Assembly (NCBI GenBank): GCA_934667815.1
Contig: CAKUMO010000039.1
Location: 1-19,308 of the forward strand
Length of the DNA: 19,308 bases
DNA from: an uncultured Oscillospiraceae bacterium
GTDB lineage: Bacteria > Bacillota > Clostridia > Oscillospirales > Oscillospiraceae
Reading direction: 5' to 3'
Shown here: piece after piece, positions 6,521 to 15,780 of the stretch
Layout: each line of letters begins with the position of its first letter
Numbering within the stretch: the stretch's first letter is position 1
The notes under the pieces: generated by a model
What the model saw: the letters and a program-made list of their open reading frames with translations, nothing else
Told to the model about the DNA's origin: nothing
The model's database searches: none
Program-made: the position numbers and the translations under genes

Positions 6521-6560
6521 CCCTGCTGCCAGCCTTATTTTGAGATTCCGAGTGCCTGCA

Positions 6561-6745
6561 CGGCGGGCCGATGTGGGCATCGGCCCCTACGAAGCGGCGC
6601 CGGGCTTTACCGGCGGGCCGATGTGGGCATCGGCCCCTACGAAGTGGCACCGGGCTTACCGGCGGGCCGATGTGGGCATCGGCCCCTACGAAGCGGCGCC
6701 GGGCTTTACCGGCGGGCCGATGTGGGCATCGGCCCCTACGGAGTG
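6561..6745 (+). repeat. Four tandem ~50-bp hairpin repeats
   Basis: Copies begin at 6561, 6611, 6660 and 6710 (the last partial) with a period of 49-50 bp. Each contains GGCCGATG-TGGG-CATCGGCC, an 8-bp hairpin, followed by CCCTACG; the first three also have CCGG..CCGG. Copies are nearly identical. They lie in the non-coding gap after the AraC gene. The same core occurs in the opposite orientation inside mutL. Confidence 0.9.
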
Positions 6746-6784
6746 TGCCGGTTTCGGGAGACGTTAACGTTTTTATGCATAACA

Positions 6785-6826
6785 AACCCGGCGGGAGAAG
6801 CCTCTCCCGCCGGGTTGTGGTTTTAT
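6785..6826. terminator. Convergent bidirectional terminator
   Basis: A perfect 14-bp stem, AACCCGGCGGGAGA (6785-6798) with TCTCCCGCCGGGTT (6803-6816), has a 4-nt loop. It is followed by GTGGTTTTATT on the plus strand and by TTGTT on the minus strand. It lies directly after the cooT stop and serves both the AraC side and the cooT operon. Confidence 0.8.
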
Positions 6827-7014
6827 TCTGCCTCCTTGACGACGGCTGTGCCATCGACGAGATTCGCCGTGACAAGCGTGCCGTGGATGGCCATCTGGCG
6901 TTCGAATAGGTCGGTCAGGATGACCATATCGCCGTCAACGTCAATTTTCATGACATTCGGCATGGCGACCGTCTCGGGCGAGATCTGATTTTTGTACACC
7001 GTGGAAAGACACAT
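6823..7014 (-). CDS. CooT-family nickel-binding protein
   Basis: The 63-residue protein starts MCLSTVYK and has the CooT pattern: a short beta-rich chain with MKIDVDGDMVILTDLFERQ at 22-40. In Rhodospirillum rubrum CooT, Cys2 takes part in nickel binding for CO dehydrogenase maturation; Cys2 is conserved here. The start follows an AAGGAGG SD, and the gene lies 12 nt after a His-rich protein gene, so they form an operon. The target nickel enzyme is not in the window. The name CooT is by family; a general Ni/Co carrier role is equally possible. Confidence 0.8.
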   Translation of the reverse strand: MCLSTVYKNQISPETVAMPNVMKIDVDGDMVILTDLFERQMAIHGTLVTANLVDGTAVVKEAE

Positions 7015-7026
7015 GGCGCTTCCTCC

Positions 7027-7323
7027 TTATTTCAGCGACGCCAGCACCGCAGACAGGCGGACATTGCCCTTCTCAAACTCGGAAACGGCGGCCAGAACCT
7101 GCTGCGCGGCAGCTTCGTTGCCCAGCTCGCCCAGCTTTTTGGCAAGTCCCTCCAGCTCGTGCGCGTGCGCGGCGTTGTGGTTTATCATATACTGCATAAG
7201 CGCAAGCGTCTCGGTCATGGGATCGCAGCCGCCGCATTCGTGGCAGTCATGCTCGTGCTCATGGCAATGCTCGTGGTCATGGTCGTGATCGTGATGAAAA
7301 CGGAAAGCATTCGGATTGGTCAT
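7027..7323 (-). CDS. His/Cys-rich putative metal-binding protein
   Basis: The 98-residue protein has a metal-binding N-terminus: ten His between residues 10 and 28, mostly in HD/HE pairs, and Cys20, 27, 30 and 33. A helical C-terminal part (about 36-98) follows. The start follows AAGGAG and a consensus promoter. It is the first gene of an operon with the CooT-like gene, so nickel (or cobalt) storage or transfer is a reasonable inference. I do not recognise a named family; the helical part may be the interaction domain. Confidence 0.8.
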   Translation of the reverse strand: MTNPNAFRFHHDHDHDHEHCHEHEHDCHECGGCDPMTETLALMQYMINHNAAHAHELEGLAKKLGELGNEAAAQQVLAAVSEFEKGNVRLSAVLASLK

Positions 7324-7354
7324 AGGGAATCGCTCCTTCGCTGATATTTTCTAT

Positions 7355-7383
7355 ATTATACCCCCAAAACCTGCGGTTGTCAA
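7355..7383 (-). promoter_or_regulatory. Consensus sigma-A promoter of the His-rich/CooT operon
   Basis: On the minus strand TTGACA (7383-7378) and TATAAT (7360-7355) are separated by 17 bp, a perfect consensus, implying strong expression. No metal-regulator operator was recognised. Confidence 0.85.
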
Positions 7384-7391
7384 AAACTATC

Positions 7392-7420
7392 TTGCAATAG
7401 CGAAAAAGAAATGATAAAAT
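7392..7420 (+). promoter_or_regulatory. Sigma-A promoter of miaB
   Basis: TTGCAA (7392-7397) and TAAAAT (7415-7420) are separated by 17 bp with an extended -10 TG at 7412-7413. Its -35 is only 8 bp from the -35 of the divergent His-rich/CooT promoter. Confidence 0.65.
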
Positions 7421-7438
7421 AAGATACTAAAAAGAACG

Positions 7439-8857
7439 ATGGGGGCAGCTCCTTTGGAAACAAAAACGACCGTCATTCCGCCCGAGGCGCTCGAGCGTCA
7501 GGCCGCGATCTGCGGCGAAATTCAGGAATACTGGCAGGCGCAGGGCGTGACGCCGCTGGCCTATGTGGACACCTATGGCTGTCAGCAGAATGAGGCCGAT
7601 TCCGAGCAGATCCGCGGCATGCTCCAGTGCGCGGGCTACGGCTTCTCCGAGTCCGAGGAGGGCGCGGACGTTGTCGTGTTAAACACCTGCGCCGTGCGTG
7701 AGCACGCCGAGCAGCGCGTCTTTGGCAACGTCGGTGCGCTGGTGCACACCAAGCGCCGCCATCCGAGGCAGAAAATTTTCGTCTGCGGGTGCATGATGGG
7801 TCAGCCGCAGGTGGCCGAGCGCATCAAAAAGTCCTATCCGCATGTGGACGGCGTGTTTTCCACGCATCATTTGTGGCAGTTTCCGGAGCTTCTGCTGCGC
7901 GTTCTGACCACCGGCAAGCGCGTGTTCGCCACGGAGGACTCCGCCGGCGCGATTGCGGAGCATCTGCCCGTTGTGCGCACGAACACGCTCAAGGCGTGGG
8001 TCTCCGTCATGTACGGCTGCAATAATTTCTGCTCCTACTGCATCGTGCCCTATGTGCGCGGCCGCGAGCGCAGCCGCCTGCCCGAGGACATCCTCGAAGA
8101 ATGCCGCGGCCTGCTGGCGCAGGGCTACAAGGAGATCACGCTGCTCGGCCAGAACGTCAATTCCTACGGCAAGGATCTCGGCCTCGGCGTCGATTTTTCC
8201 GATCTTCTGGCGCAGGTCGCGCAGCTTCCGAGCGAGTTCCGCCTGCGCTTCATGACCTCACATCCCAAGGACGCAAGCCGGAAGCTCTTTGAGACCATGG
8301 CGAAGTATCCGAAGATCTGCAAGCAGCTCCATCTGCCCTTCCAGTCCGGCAGCGACCGCATCCTGAAGCTGATGAACCGCCGCTACACCGCCGAGCAGTA
8401 TCTCTCGCTCGTGGACTACGGCCGCAGCCTGATGCCGGAGCTGGTGCTGACCAGCGACGTGATCGTCGGCTTCCCCGGCGAGACCGAGGAGGACTTTGAG
8501 GCCACCATTGATCTGATCGAGCGCGTGCGCTACGACGCGCTGTTCACTTTTATTTTCTCGCCGCGCGAGGGCACGCCCGCCGCAAAGATGGACGATCCCA
8601 CGCCCAAGGCCGACAAGAACCGCCGCTTCGACCGGCTGCTAGCGGTGCAGAACCGAATTTCCGAGGAAAAGCACCGCGCCTACATCGGCACGACCGTGCA
8701 TGTGCTCGTGGACGGCCGCGACGGCGAGGCCCTCACCGCACGCACCGACGGCGGCCGCCTCGTGCGCTTCGCGGGAGACGACGCGCTGATCGGGCAATTT
8801 GCCGACGTGGAGATCACGGGCTGCACGACGTGGAGCTTGACCGGCGATCTGCGGTAA
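7439..8857 (+). CDS. miaB: tRNA-2-methylthio-N6-dimethylallyladenosine synthase MiaB
   Basis: MiaB is a radical-SAM enzyme that adds a methylthio group to i6A37 of tRNAs, following MiaA (encoded downstream). The 472-residue protein has the N-terminal UPF0004 domain with YGCQQNEADSE and the three auxiliary-cluster cysteines Cys48, Cys84 and Cys118. The radical-SAM motif CNNFCSYC (194-201) is followed by VRGRERSR, and a C-terminal TRAM domain ends the chain. The start is uncertain: ATG 7439 has a poor SD, while TTG 7454 has a G-run about 8 nt upstream and would remove five residues. It heads the run of DNA-repair and tRNA-modification genes. Confidence 0.95.
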   Translation: MGAAPLETKTTVIPPEALERQAAICGEIQEYWQAQGVTPLAYVDTYGCQQNEADSEQIRGMLQCAGYGFSESEEGADVVVLNTCAVREHAEQRVFGNVGALVHTKRRHPRQKIFVCGCMMGQPQVAERIKKSYPHVDGVFSTHHLWQFPELLLRVLTTGKRVFATEDSAGAIAEHLPVVRTNTLKAWVSVMYGCNNFCSYCIVPYVRGRERSRLPEDILEECRGLLAQGYKEITLLGQNVNSYGKDLGLGVDFSDLLAQVAQLPSEFRLRFMTSHPKDASRKLFETMAKYPKICKQLHLPFQSGSDRILKLMNRRYTAEQYLSLVDYGRSLMPELVLTSDVIVGFPGETEEDFEATIDLIERVRYDALFTFIFSPREGTPAAKMDDPTPKADKNRRFDRLLAVQNRISEEKHRAYIGTTVHVLVDGRDGEALTARTDGGRLVRFAGDDALIGQFADVEITGCTTWSLTGDLR

Positions 8858-8867
8858 TCAAATAGAT

Positions 8868-9065
8868 TTAGCGTCGCTTGACAAGAGCACACATGGTTTT
8901 CCCAGGTCTAAACGACATCTGGTTTCGTTATCCTCGTTGATGGGCGTCAGCCCATCTGCCTCGTCTGCCTTGCCAACTGCCGTTTATCCTCTGGGAAAAC
9001 TTGAAGACCCGCCGGGCGTGCCGGTGTGTCCTGCGGGCATATGTGCCCTTGTCAAGCGACGCTAA
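8868..9065. repeat. 198-bp element with long nested inverted repeats
   Basis: The miaB-mutS gap is almost filled by a palindromic unit. Outer arms are perfect over 18 bp (8868-8885 with 9048-9065). A second pair, GCACACATG/CATATGTGC (8887-8895 with 9038-9046), matches at 8 of 9, and a third, GTTTTCCCAG/CTGGGAAAAC (8896-8905 with 8991-9000), is perfect. TAAACG/CGTTTA and a central GATGGGC-GTCA-GCCCATC hairpin (8939-8956) lie within. A 37-nt insert (9001-9037) lies on the 3' side only. The ends can be read as TA...TA around 8871-9062. It contains no convincing coding frame. It may be a MITE-like element or a structured RNA. Confidence 0.85.
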
Positions 9066-9093
9066 CAACAAGACAGAAAAGAGGAGATCAGGC

Positions 9094-11685
<2,592 letters not shown>

Positions 11686-11696
11686 AGGGGAATCTT

Positions 11697-12449
11697 ATGA
11701 AGCCGTTGTTCCCGCGCGACGTCGTCACGCCCAAAAAGGGCGCGCTTCTGGCGGGCGCCGCCTACCTGCTGTTCTATCTGTTCGGCTTTCAGCCGCTGCT
11801 GCCCTATCTTGCCGATTGGCTGAAGATCGACCCGGCCAGCCAGAACGGCAATTATCTGGTCAACGTCATTTTCTTCTCCGTGAATTTCATCGCCGTCGCG
11901 CTGATTTTCCGGCCGTTCCTGTTCGATTCTCTCGCGCCCGTGAAGGAGCGCAGGCTGGGCTGGTTCTTCCTGCCCGTCGGCATCGCCTACGGCCTGTGCG
12001 CCGTCACGTCAAACCTGATCACGGTGATCTATGAAATCTTGCAGGTCACGCCGGAAAACCTCAACAACGAGGCCGTCGGCTCCATGCTCACGGCGCACCC
12101 GGCGGCAATGCTGCTGTTCACGGTCGTCCTTGCACCCATTTATGAAGAATGCCTGTTCCGCGGCGTGCTGTTCACGCCGTTCTGCAAAAAATGCCCGTGG
12201 GTGGGTTATGTGCTGTCCGTGCTGCTGTTTTCGGGCATCCACGTCGTCAACGCCATCGGGATGCAGTCGCCGGTCGAGCTGATTTTGTGCTTCGTGCAGT
12301 ACGTCCCGCTGAGCCTGTTTCTCTGCTGGGCGTGCCAGAAAACCAGAAGCATCTGGGGCTCGATCACGCTGCACGCGCTGATCAACGGCATTTCCTGCCT
12401 GTTTATGCTGCTCGATTCCGCCGCCGGACAGGCGGGCGGCCTGTTCTGA
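11697..12449 (+). CDS. CPBP-family (Rce1-like) intramembrane metalloprotease
   Basis: The 250-residue membrane protein has the CPBP/ABI motifs: EE followed by R in YEECLFRG (Glu150, Glu151, Arg155), His182 in FSGIHV, and His226/Asn230 in HALIN, the expected metal and catalytic positions. Several hydrophobic segments span about 17-39, 53-75, 90-113, 136-148, 168-185 and 195-212. It sits between mutS and mutL with short spacers, so it is in their transcript; a link to repair is not suggested by its family. The substrate is unknown. Confidence 0.88.
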   Translation: MKPLFPRDVVTPKKGALLAGAAYLLFYLFGFQPLLPYLADWLKIDPASQNGNYLVNVIFFSVNFIAVALIFRPFLFDSLAPVKERRLGWFFLPVGIAYGLCAVTSNLITVIYEILQVTPENLNNEAVGSMLTAHPAAMLLFTVVLAPIYEECLFRGVLFTPFCKKCPWVGYVLSVLLFSGIHVVNAIGMQSPVELILCFVQYVPLSLFLCWACQKTRSIWGSITLHALINGISCLFMLLDSAAGQAGGLF

Positions 12450-12462
12450 TTAGGAGAAATTT

Positions 12463-14520
12463 ATGCCCAAGATTCAACAGCTTTCGCCGCATGTTGCCGA
12501 CCTCATCGCCGCGGGCGAGGTGGTCGAGCGCCCGGCCAGCGCCGCCAAGGAGCTGGTCGAGAACGCCATTGACGCCGGCGCGAGGAACGTCACCGTCGAG
12601 CTGCAAAACGGCGGCATGACCTTCCTGCGCGTCACGGACGACGGCTGCGGCATTCCCGCCGACGAAGCCGAGACGGCCTTCCTGCGCCATGCGACGAGCA
12701 AGCTGCGGCAGGCCGCCGACCTCGAGGCCATCCACACGCTCGGCTTCCGCGGCGAAGCGCTGGCGGCGATCTCGTCCGTCTCGCGCATCGACCTGCTGAC
12801 CAAGACCGCAGACGCGCCCTTCGGCCTGAGCCTGCATCTGGAGGCTGGCAAGGTCACGCAGCGCGAGGAGGCCGGCTGTCCCGACGGGACGACCATCATC
12901 GTGCGCGACCTGTTTTTCAACACGCCCGCGCGTATGAAATTCATGAAACGCGACACCGTCGAAGGCTCGGCGCTGCTCGACACGGTGCGGCGGCTGGCCG
13001 TGGCGCATCCGGAGGTTTCCTTCCGCGTGCTGCGCGAGGGCGAGGAGCTGCTGCACACCTCGGGCGACGGCCAGCTCCTCGGCGCGGTGTATGCCGTTCT
13101 CGGCAGACAGACAGCCAAGGATATGATCGCGGTGGACAGCCATTGGGAAAAGACCGCCCTGACGGGCTTTGTGACCAAACCGACCGCCACGCGCGGCAAT
13201 CGCAGCGGCCAGCTTTTCTTCGTAAACGGCCGTTTCGTGCGCTCCAAGACGCTCATGGCGGCGCTGGAGGAGGCGTATCGCAACCGCATGATGGTCGGGC
13301 GCTTCCCGGCCTGCGTGCTGCATCTGCACATTCCGGAGCATCTGGTGGACGTGAATGTCCACCCTGCAAAGACGGAGGTGAAGTTCCTCAACGAGCGCGA
13401 GGTCTTTGACTGCGTGCGCTACGGCGTGCAGGGTGCGCTCGACGGCGACGCCGGGCGCGTGGAGCTGAAGCTGAATTCCGGCCATACCGCCGCCCCGAAG
13501 CAGGATTTTTACCGCACCATGACCGCCGAGGAATACCGCGAATTTACCAGGGCCGCGCAGAATGCGCCGCGCGTGCAGCCCAGCGCCGCCGTGCTGAACA
13601 GCCTGAAAAGTCCGTCGCGCTTCGAGCCGACGAAGCCCGCGCCTGAGCTTACGAACCGTTCCGTAGGGGACGATGCCCACATCGTCCCGCCCGCAGGCAT
13701 TCCCCATTCTCCCGCCCCGTCGGTCACGGACGCGCCTGTTGAACTTACAAATCATTCCGTGGTGGACGATGCCCACATCGTCCCGCCCGCCGGGATTTCC
13801 CATTCTCCCGTCCCGTCGGTCACGGACACGCCCGCTGAGCTTACAAATCATTCCGTAGGGGACGATGCCCACATCGTCCCGCCTGCCGACGCTCCCCATT
13901 CCCCCGCCTCCGACCAAGCCGAGCCGCTCGACCAGACCGCCCTTCCGCTGCCCGAGCAGACGTGGCGGCTCGTGGGCGAGGCCTTCGACACCTATCTGAT
14001 CGTCGAGCAGGGTGCGGAGCTGCTGCTTATCGACAAGCATGCCGCGCACGAGCGCATTCTCTTTGAAAAACTCCGCGCACGCACCGAGCCGGTGCTGCCG
14101 CAGCTCCTTTTGCAGCCCATCGTCTGCACGCCCGAGCGCGAGGAAACCGCCGTTCTGCTGGAAAATTCCGCGCTGCTGGCCGAATTCGGCTACGATTACA
14201 CCGACCTCGGCGGTGCGCTGGCGATCCGTCAGATCCCGGCGGAGCTGGATCCGGCGGAGGCCGCGTCCAGCCTGACCGCGCTGGCGGGAGAGCTTCTGGC
14301 GGGCAGGCAGCTTGCGCCCGAGGCGCTGCGCGACAATCTGCTGCACACCGTGGCCTGCAAGGCCGCAATCAAAGGCTCGCGCCACACGGACGAGGCCGAA
14401 AAACGCGCCCTCGTGGCCGAGGTTCTCAGCCGCAGCGACATTCAATACTGCCCGCACGGCCGCCCGGTGTGCATCCGCCTGACGCGCGGCCAGCTCGAGC
14501 GGCAGTTCAAGAGGGGCTGA
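12463..14520 (+). CDS. mutL: DNA mismatch repair protein MutL (endonuclease type) with repeat-expanded linker
   Basis: MutL links mismatch recognition to strand incision. The 685-residue protein has the GHKL ATPase motifs ELVENAIDAG (30-39), DDGCGI (59-64), RHATSK (75-80) and GFRGEAL (94-100). The C-terminal domain carries DKHAAHERILFE (524-535), matching the nuclease pattern DxHA..E....E, plus ACKAAIKG and CPHGRP, as in MutL of bacteria lacking MutH. The linker at about 395-485 is unusual: nearly three copies of a 32-residue repeat with SVGDDAHIVPPAG, derived from a DNA hairpin repeat (13645-13911). The start follows TAGGAG; the stop is one base before miaA. Confidence 0.96.
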   Translation: MPKIQQLSPHVADLIAAGEVVERPASAAKELVENAIDAGARNVTVELQNGGMTFLRVTDDGCGIPADEAETAFLRHATSKLRQAADLEAIHTLGFRGEALAAISSVSRIDLLTKTADAPFGLSLHLEAGKVTQREEAGCPDGTTIIVRDLFFNTPARMKFMKRDTVEGSALLDTVRRLAVAHPEVSFRVLREGEELLHTSGDGQLLGAVYAVLGRQTAKDMIAVDSHWEKTALTGFVTKPTATRGNRSGQLFFVNGRFVRSKTLMAALEEAYRNRMMVGRFPACVLHLHIPEHLVDVNVHPAKTEVKFLNEREVFDCVRYGVQGALDGDAGRVELKLNSGHTAAPKQDFYRTMTAEEYREFTRAAQNAPRVQPSAAVLNSLKSPSRFEPTKPAPELTNRSVGDDAHIVPPAGIPHSPAPSVTDAPVELTNHSVVDDAHIVPPAGISHSPVPSVTDTPAELTNHSVGDDAHIVPPADAPHSPASDQAEPLDQTALPLPEQTWRLVGEAFDTYLIVEQGAELLLIDKHAAHERILFEKLRARTEPVLPQLLLQPIVCTPEREETAVLLENSALLAEFGYDYTDLGGALAIRQIPAELDPAEAASSLTALAGELLAGRQLAPEALRDNLLHTVACKAAIKGSRHTDEAEKRALVAEVLSRSDIQYCPHGRPVCIRLTRGQLERQFKRG
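13645..13911 (+). repeat. 96-bp tandem repeat within mutL (about 2.8 copies)
   Basis: Copies start at 13645, 13741 and 13837 and are 96 bp long, the last shorter. Each holds GACGATG-CCCA-CATCGTC, a hairpin that on the minus strand matches the core of the repeats at 6561-6745. As 96 is a multiple of three, the reading frame is kept. Confidence 0.9.
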
Positions 14521-14521
14521 G

Positions 14522-15457
14522 ATGGACAACATTGTATGTATCGTCGGCCCGACCGCCGCGGGAAAGACGAAGCTCTCCGTGGAGCTGGCGCTGGCCACGG
14601 GCGGGGAGATCGTATCCTTTGATTCCATGCAGCTCTATCAGCGCATGGACATCGGCACGGCCAAGCCCACGCCCGCCGAGCAAAAGGGCGTGCGGCACCA
14701 TATGCTGGACGTGCTCGAGCCGTGGGAAAGCTGCTCCGTGAGCCGCTATGTGACCATGGCGGACGCGTGCGTGCAGGATATTCTTGCACGCGGCAAGCCC
14801 GTGATCTTAGTCGGCGGAACGGGGCTGTACCTCGATGCGCTGATCTCCGGCCGCAGCTTTGCGCCGAGCCCGCAGACCGGCCGCCGAGAGGAGCTGACGC
14901 GCCTTGCAGACGAGCAGGGAATCGAGCCGCTGCTGGAAAGGCTGCGCGAGATCGACCCCGAGAGCGCGGCGCGGCTGCATCCCTCCAACCGCCGCCGCAT
15001 CATCCGTGCACTGGAAATTTATTATGAGACCGGGCAGACCATGACCGAGCACGACCGGCAGACGCAGGCCGTCCCGCCGAAGTACGTCCCTCTGCGCCTC
15101 GGTCTGAATTTTGCAGACCGGCAGACGCTCTACGACCGCATCGACCTGCGTGCAAAGAGAATGTTCGAGCAGGGGCTTGCGGACGAGGTGCGGGCGCTGC
15201 TTGACGCGGGCGTGCCGGAGACGGCCACGGCCATGCAGGCCATCGGCTACAAGGAGGTCGTCCGTGCGCTCGAGGGCGAGATCTCCATGGACGAGGCCCT
15301 TGCGCAGGTGCAGCAGTCCTCGCGCCGCTATGCAAAGCGTCAGCTTACATGGTTCCGGCGAAATCCGGACGTGCGCTGGCTGGACGCGGGACTTCCGGAT
15401 TCCGAACTTTTTTCCGCTGCTCGACGGGAGCTGTCCTTTTTCGACACGGAAAGTTAG
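14522..15457 (+). CDS. miaA: tRNA dimethylallyltransferase MiaA
   Basis: MiaA adds a dimethylallyl group to N6 of A37 in tRNAs, providing the substrate of MiaB. The 311-residue protein has the P-loop GPTAAGKT (9-16), DSMQLYQRMDIGTAKPT (34-50), VGGTGLYLDAL (98-108), HPSNRRRIIRALE and YAKRQLTWFR near the end. Its start is one base after the mutL stop, with an SD (AAGAGGGG) inside mutL, so translation is probably coupled. It precedes hfq by 70 nt, the same order as in many bacteria. Confidence 0.96.
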   Translation: MDNIVCIVGPTAAGKTKLSVELALATGGEIVSFDSMQLYQRMDIGTAKPTPAEQKGVRHHMLDVLEPWESCSVSRYVTMADACVQDILARGKPVILVGGTGLYLDALISGRSFAPSPQTGRREELTRLADEQGIEPLLERLREIDPESAARLHPSNRRRIIRALEIYYETGQTMTEHDRQTQAVPPKYVPLRLGLNFADRQTLYDRIDLRAKRMFEQGLADEVRALLDAGVPETATAMQAIGYKEVVRALEGEISMDEALAQVQQSSRRYAKRQLTWFRRNPDVRWLDAGLPDSELFSAARRELSFFDTES

Positions 15458-15463
15458 TAAAAT

Positions 15464-15529
15464 ATAGGTATTACAGAGGAAACACGGCGGGACCGCCGGA
15501 GCTTCCCATAGAAAAGAGGTAATACCTAT
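15464..15529 (+). promoter_or_regulatory. Inverted repeat that includes the hfq start codon
   Basis: ATAGGTATTAC (15464-15474) is perfectly complementary to GTAATACCTAT (15519-15529), an 11-bp stem that takes in the last bases of the SD region and the A and U of the hfq AUG. The enclosed stretch has a second stem, CGGCG-GGAC-CGCCG (15485-15498). No T run follows, so it is not a terminator. It could limit hfq translation. Confidence 0.6.
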
Positions 15530-15749
15530 GGCAAACGCAGAAAATTTGCAGGATCTGATTCTGAACGAGGTGCGCAGGGAGCACACGCCCGTCACATTGT
15601 TCCTCATGAACGGCTTTCAGCTCAAGGGGATCGTGACCGGGTTCGACAGCTTCACCGTCGTGCTCAGCTCGGAGGGACGGCAGCAGATGATCTATAAGCA
15701 TGCGATCTCTACGCTGGTGCCCCTGCAGCCCGTGCGCATCGACGCGTAG
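15528..15749 (+). CDS. hfq: RNA chaperone Hfq
   Basis: Hfq is a ring-forming Sm-like protein that binds small RNAs and mRNAs. The 73-residue protein is the usual Firmicute size and has the Sm1 region ([20 protein letters not shown], 21-40) and the diagnostic Sm2 motif YKHAIS (56-61). Gln8 in [12 protein letters not shown] fits the proximal-face position. There is no extended C-terminal tail. SD AAAGAGG precedes ATG 15528, but the start codon itself lies in an inverted repeat. It follows miaA in the classical miaA-hfq pair. Confidence 0.96.
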   Translation: MANAENLQDLILNEVRREHTPVTLFLMNGFQLKGIVTGFDSFTVVLSSEGRQQMIYKHAISTLVPLQPVRIDA

Positions 15750-15780
15750 GGCGCCGGCCCTGCAAGCATGAGGATGAAAC

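Noticed and set aside
6561..6745. Possible CRISPR array
   Set aside because: Units are directly adjacent and nearly identical throughout, with no unique spacers; they are tandem hairpin repeats.
6444..6909. Open frames across the 6561-6745 repeats on both strands
   Set aside because: Their repeated peptides come from translating the repeat DNA; several frames are open at once and none has an SD.
8868..9065. Firm call as 6S RNA
   Set aside because: Length and rod shape fit, but the 5' side of a central bubble is missing and no conserved 6S sequence was recognised.
9001..9093. Upstream TTG extension of mutS
   Set aside because: It would translate the inverted-repeat element and lacks an SD; ATG 9094 has AGAGGAG and begins the conserved MutS N-terminus.
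12403..14628. 741-codon minus-strand open frame opposite mutL
   Set aside because: It is antisense to recognised mutL and miaA sequence; it is low-complexity, His/Arg-rich, with no recognisable domain.
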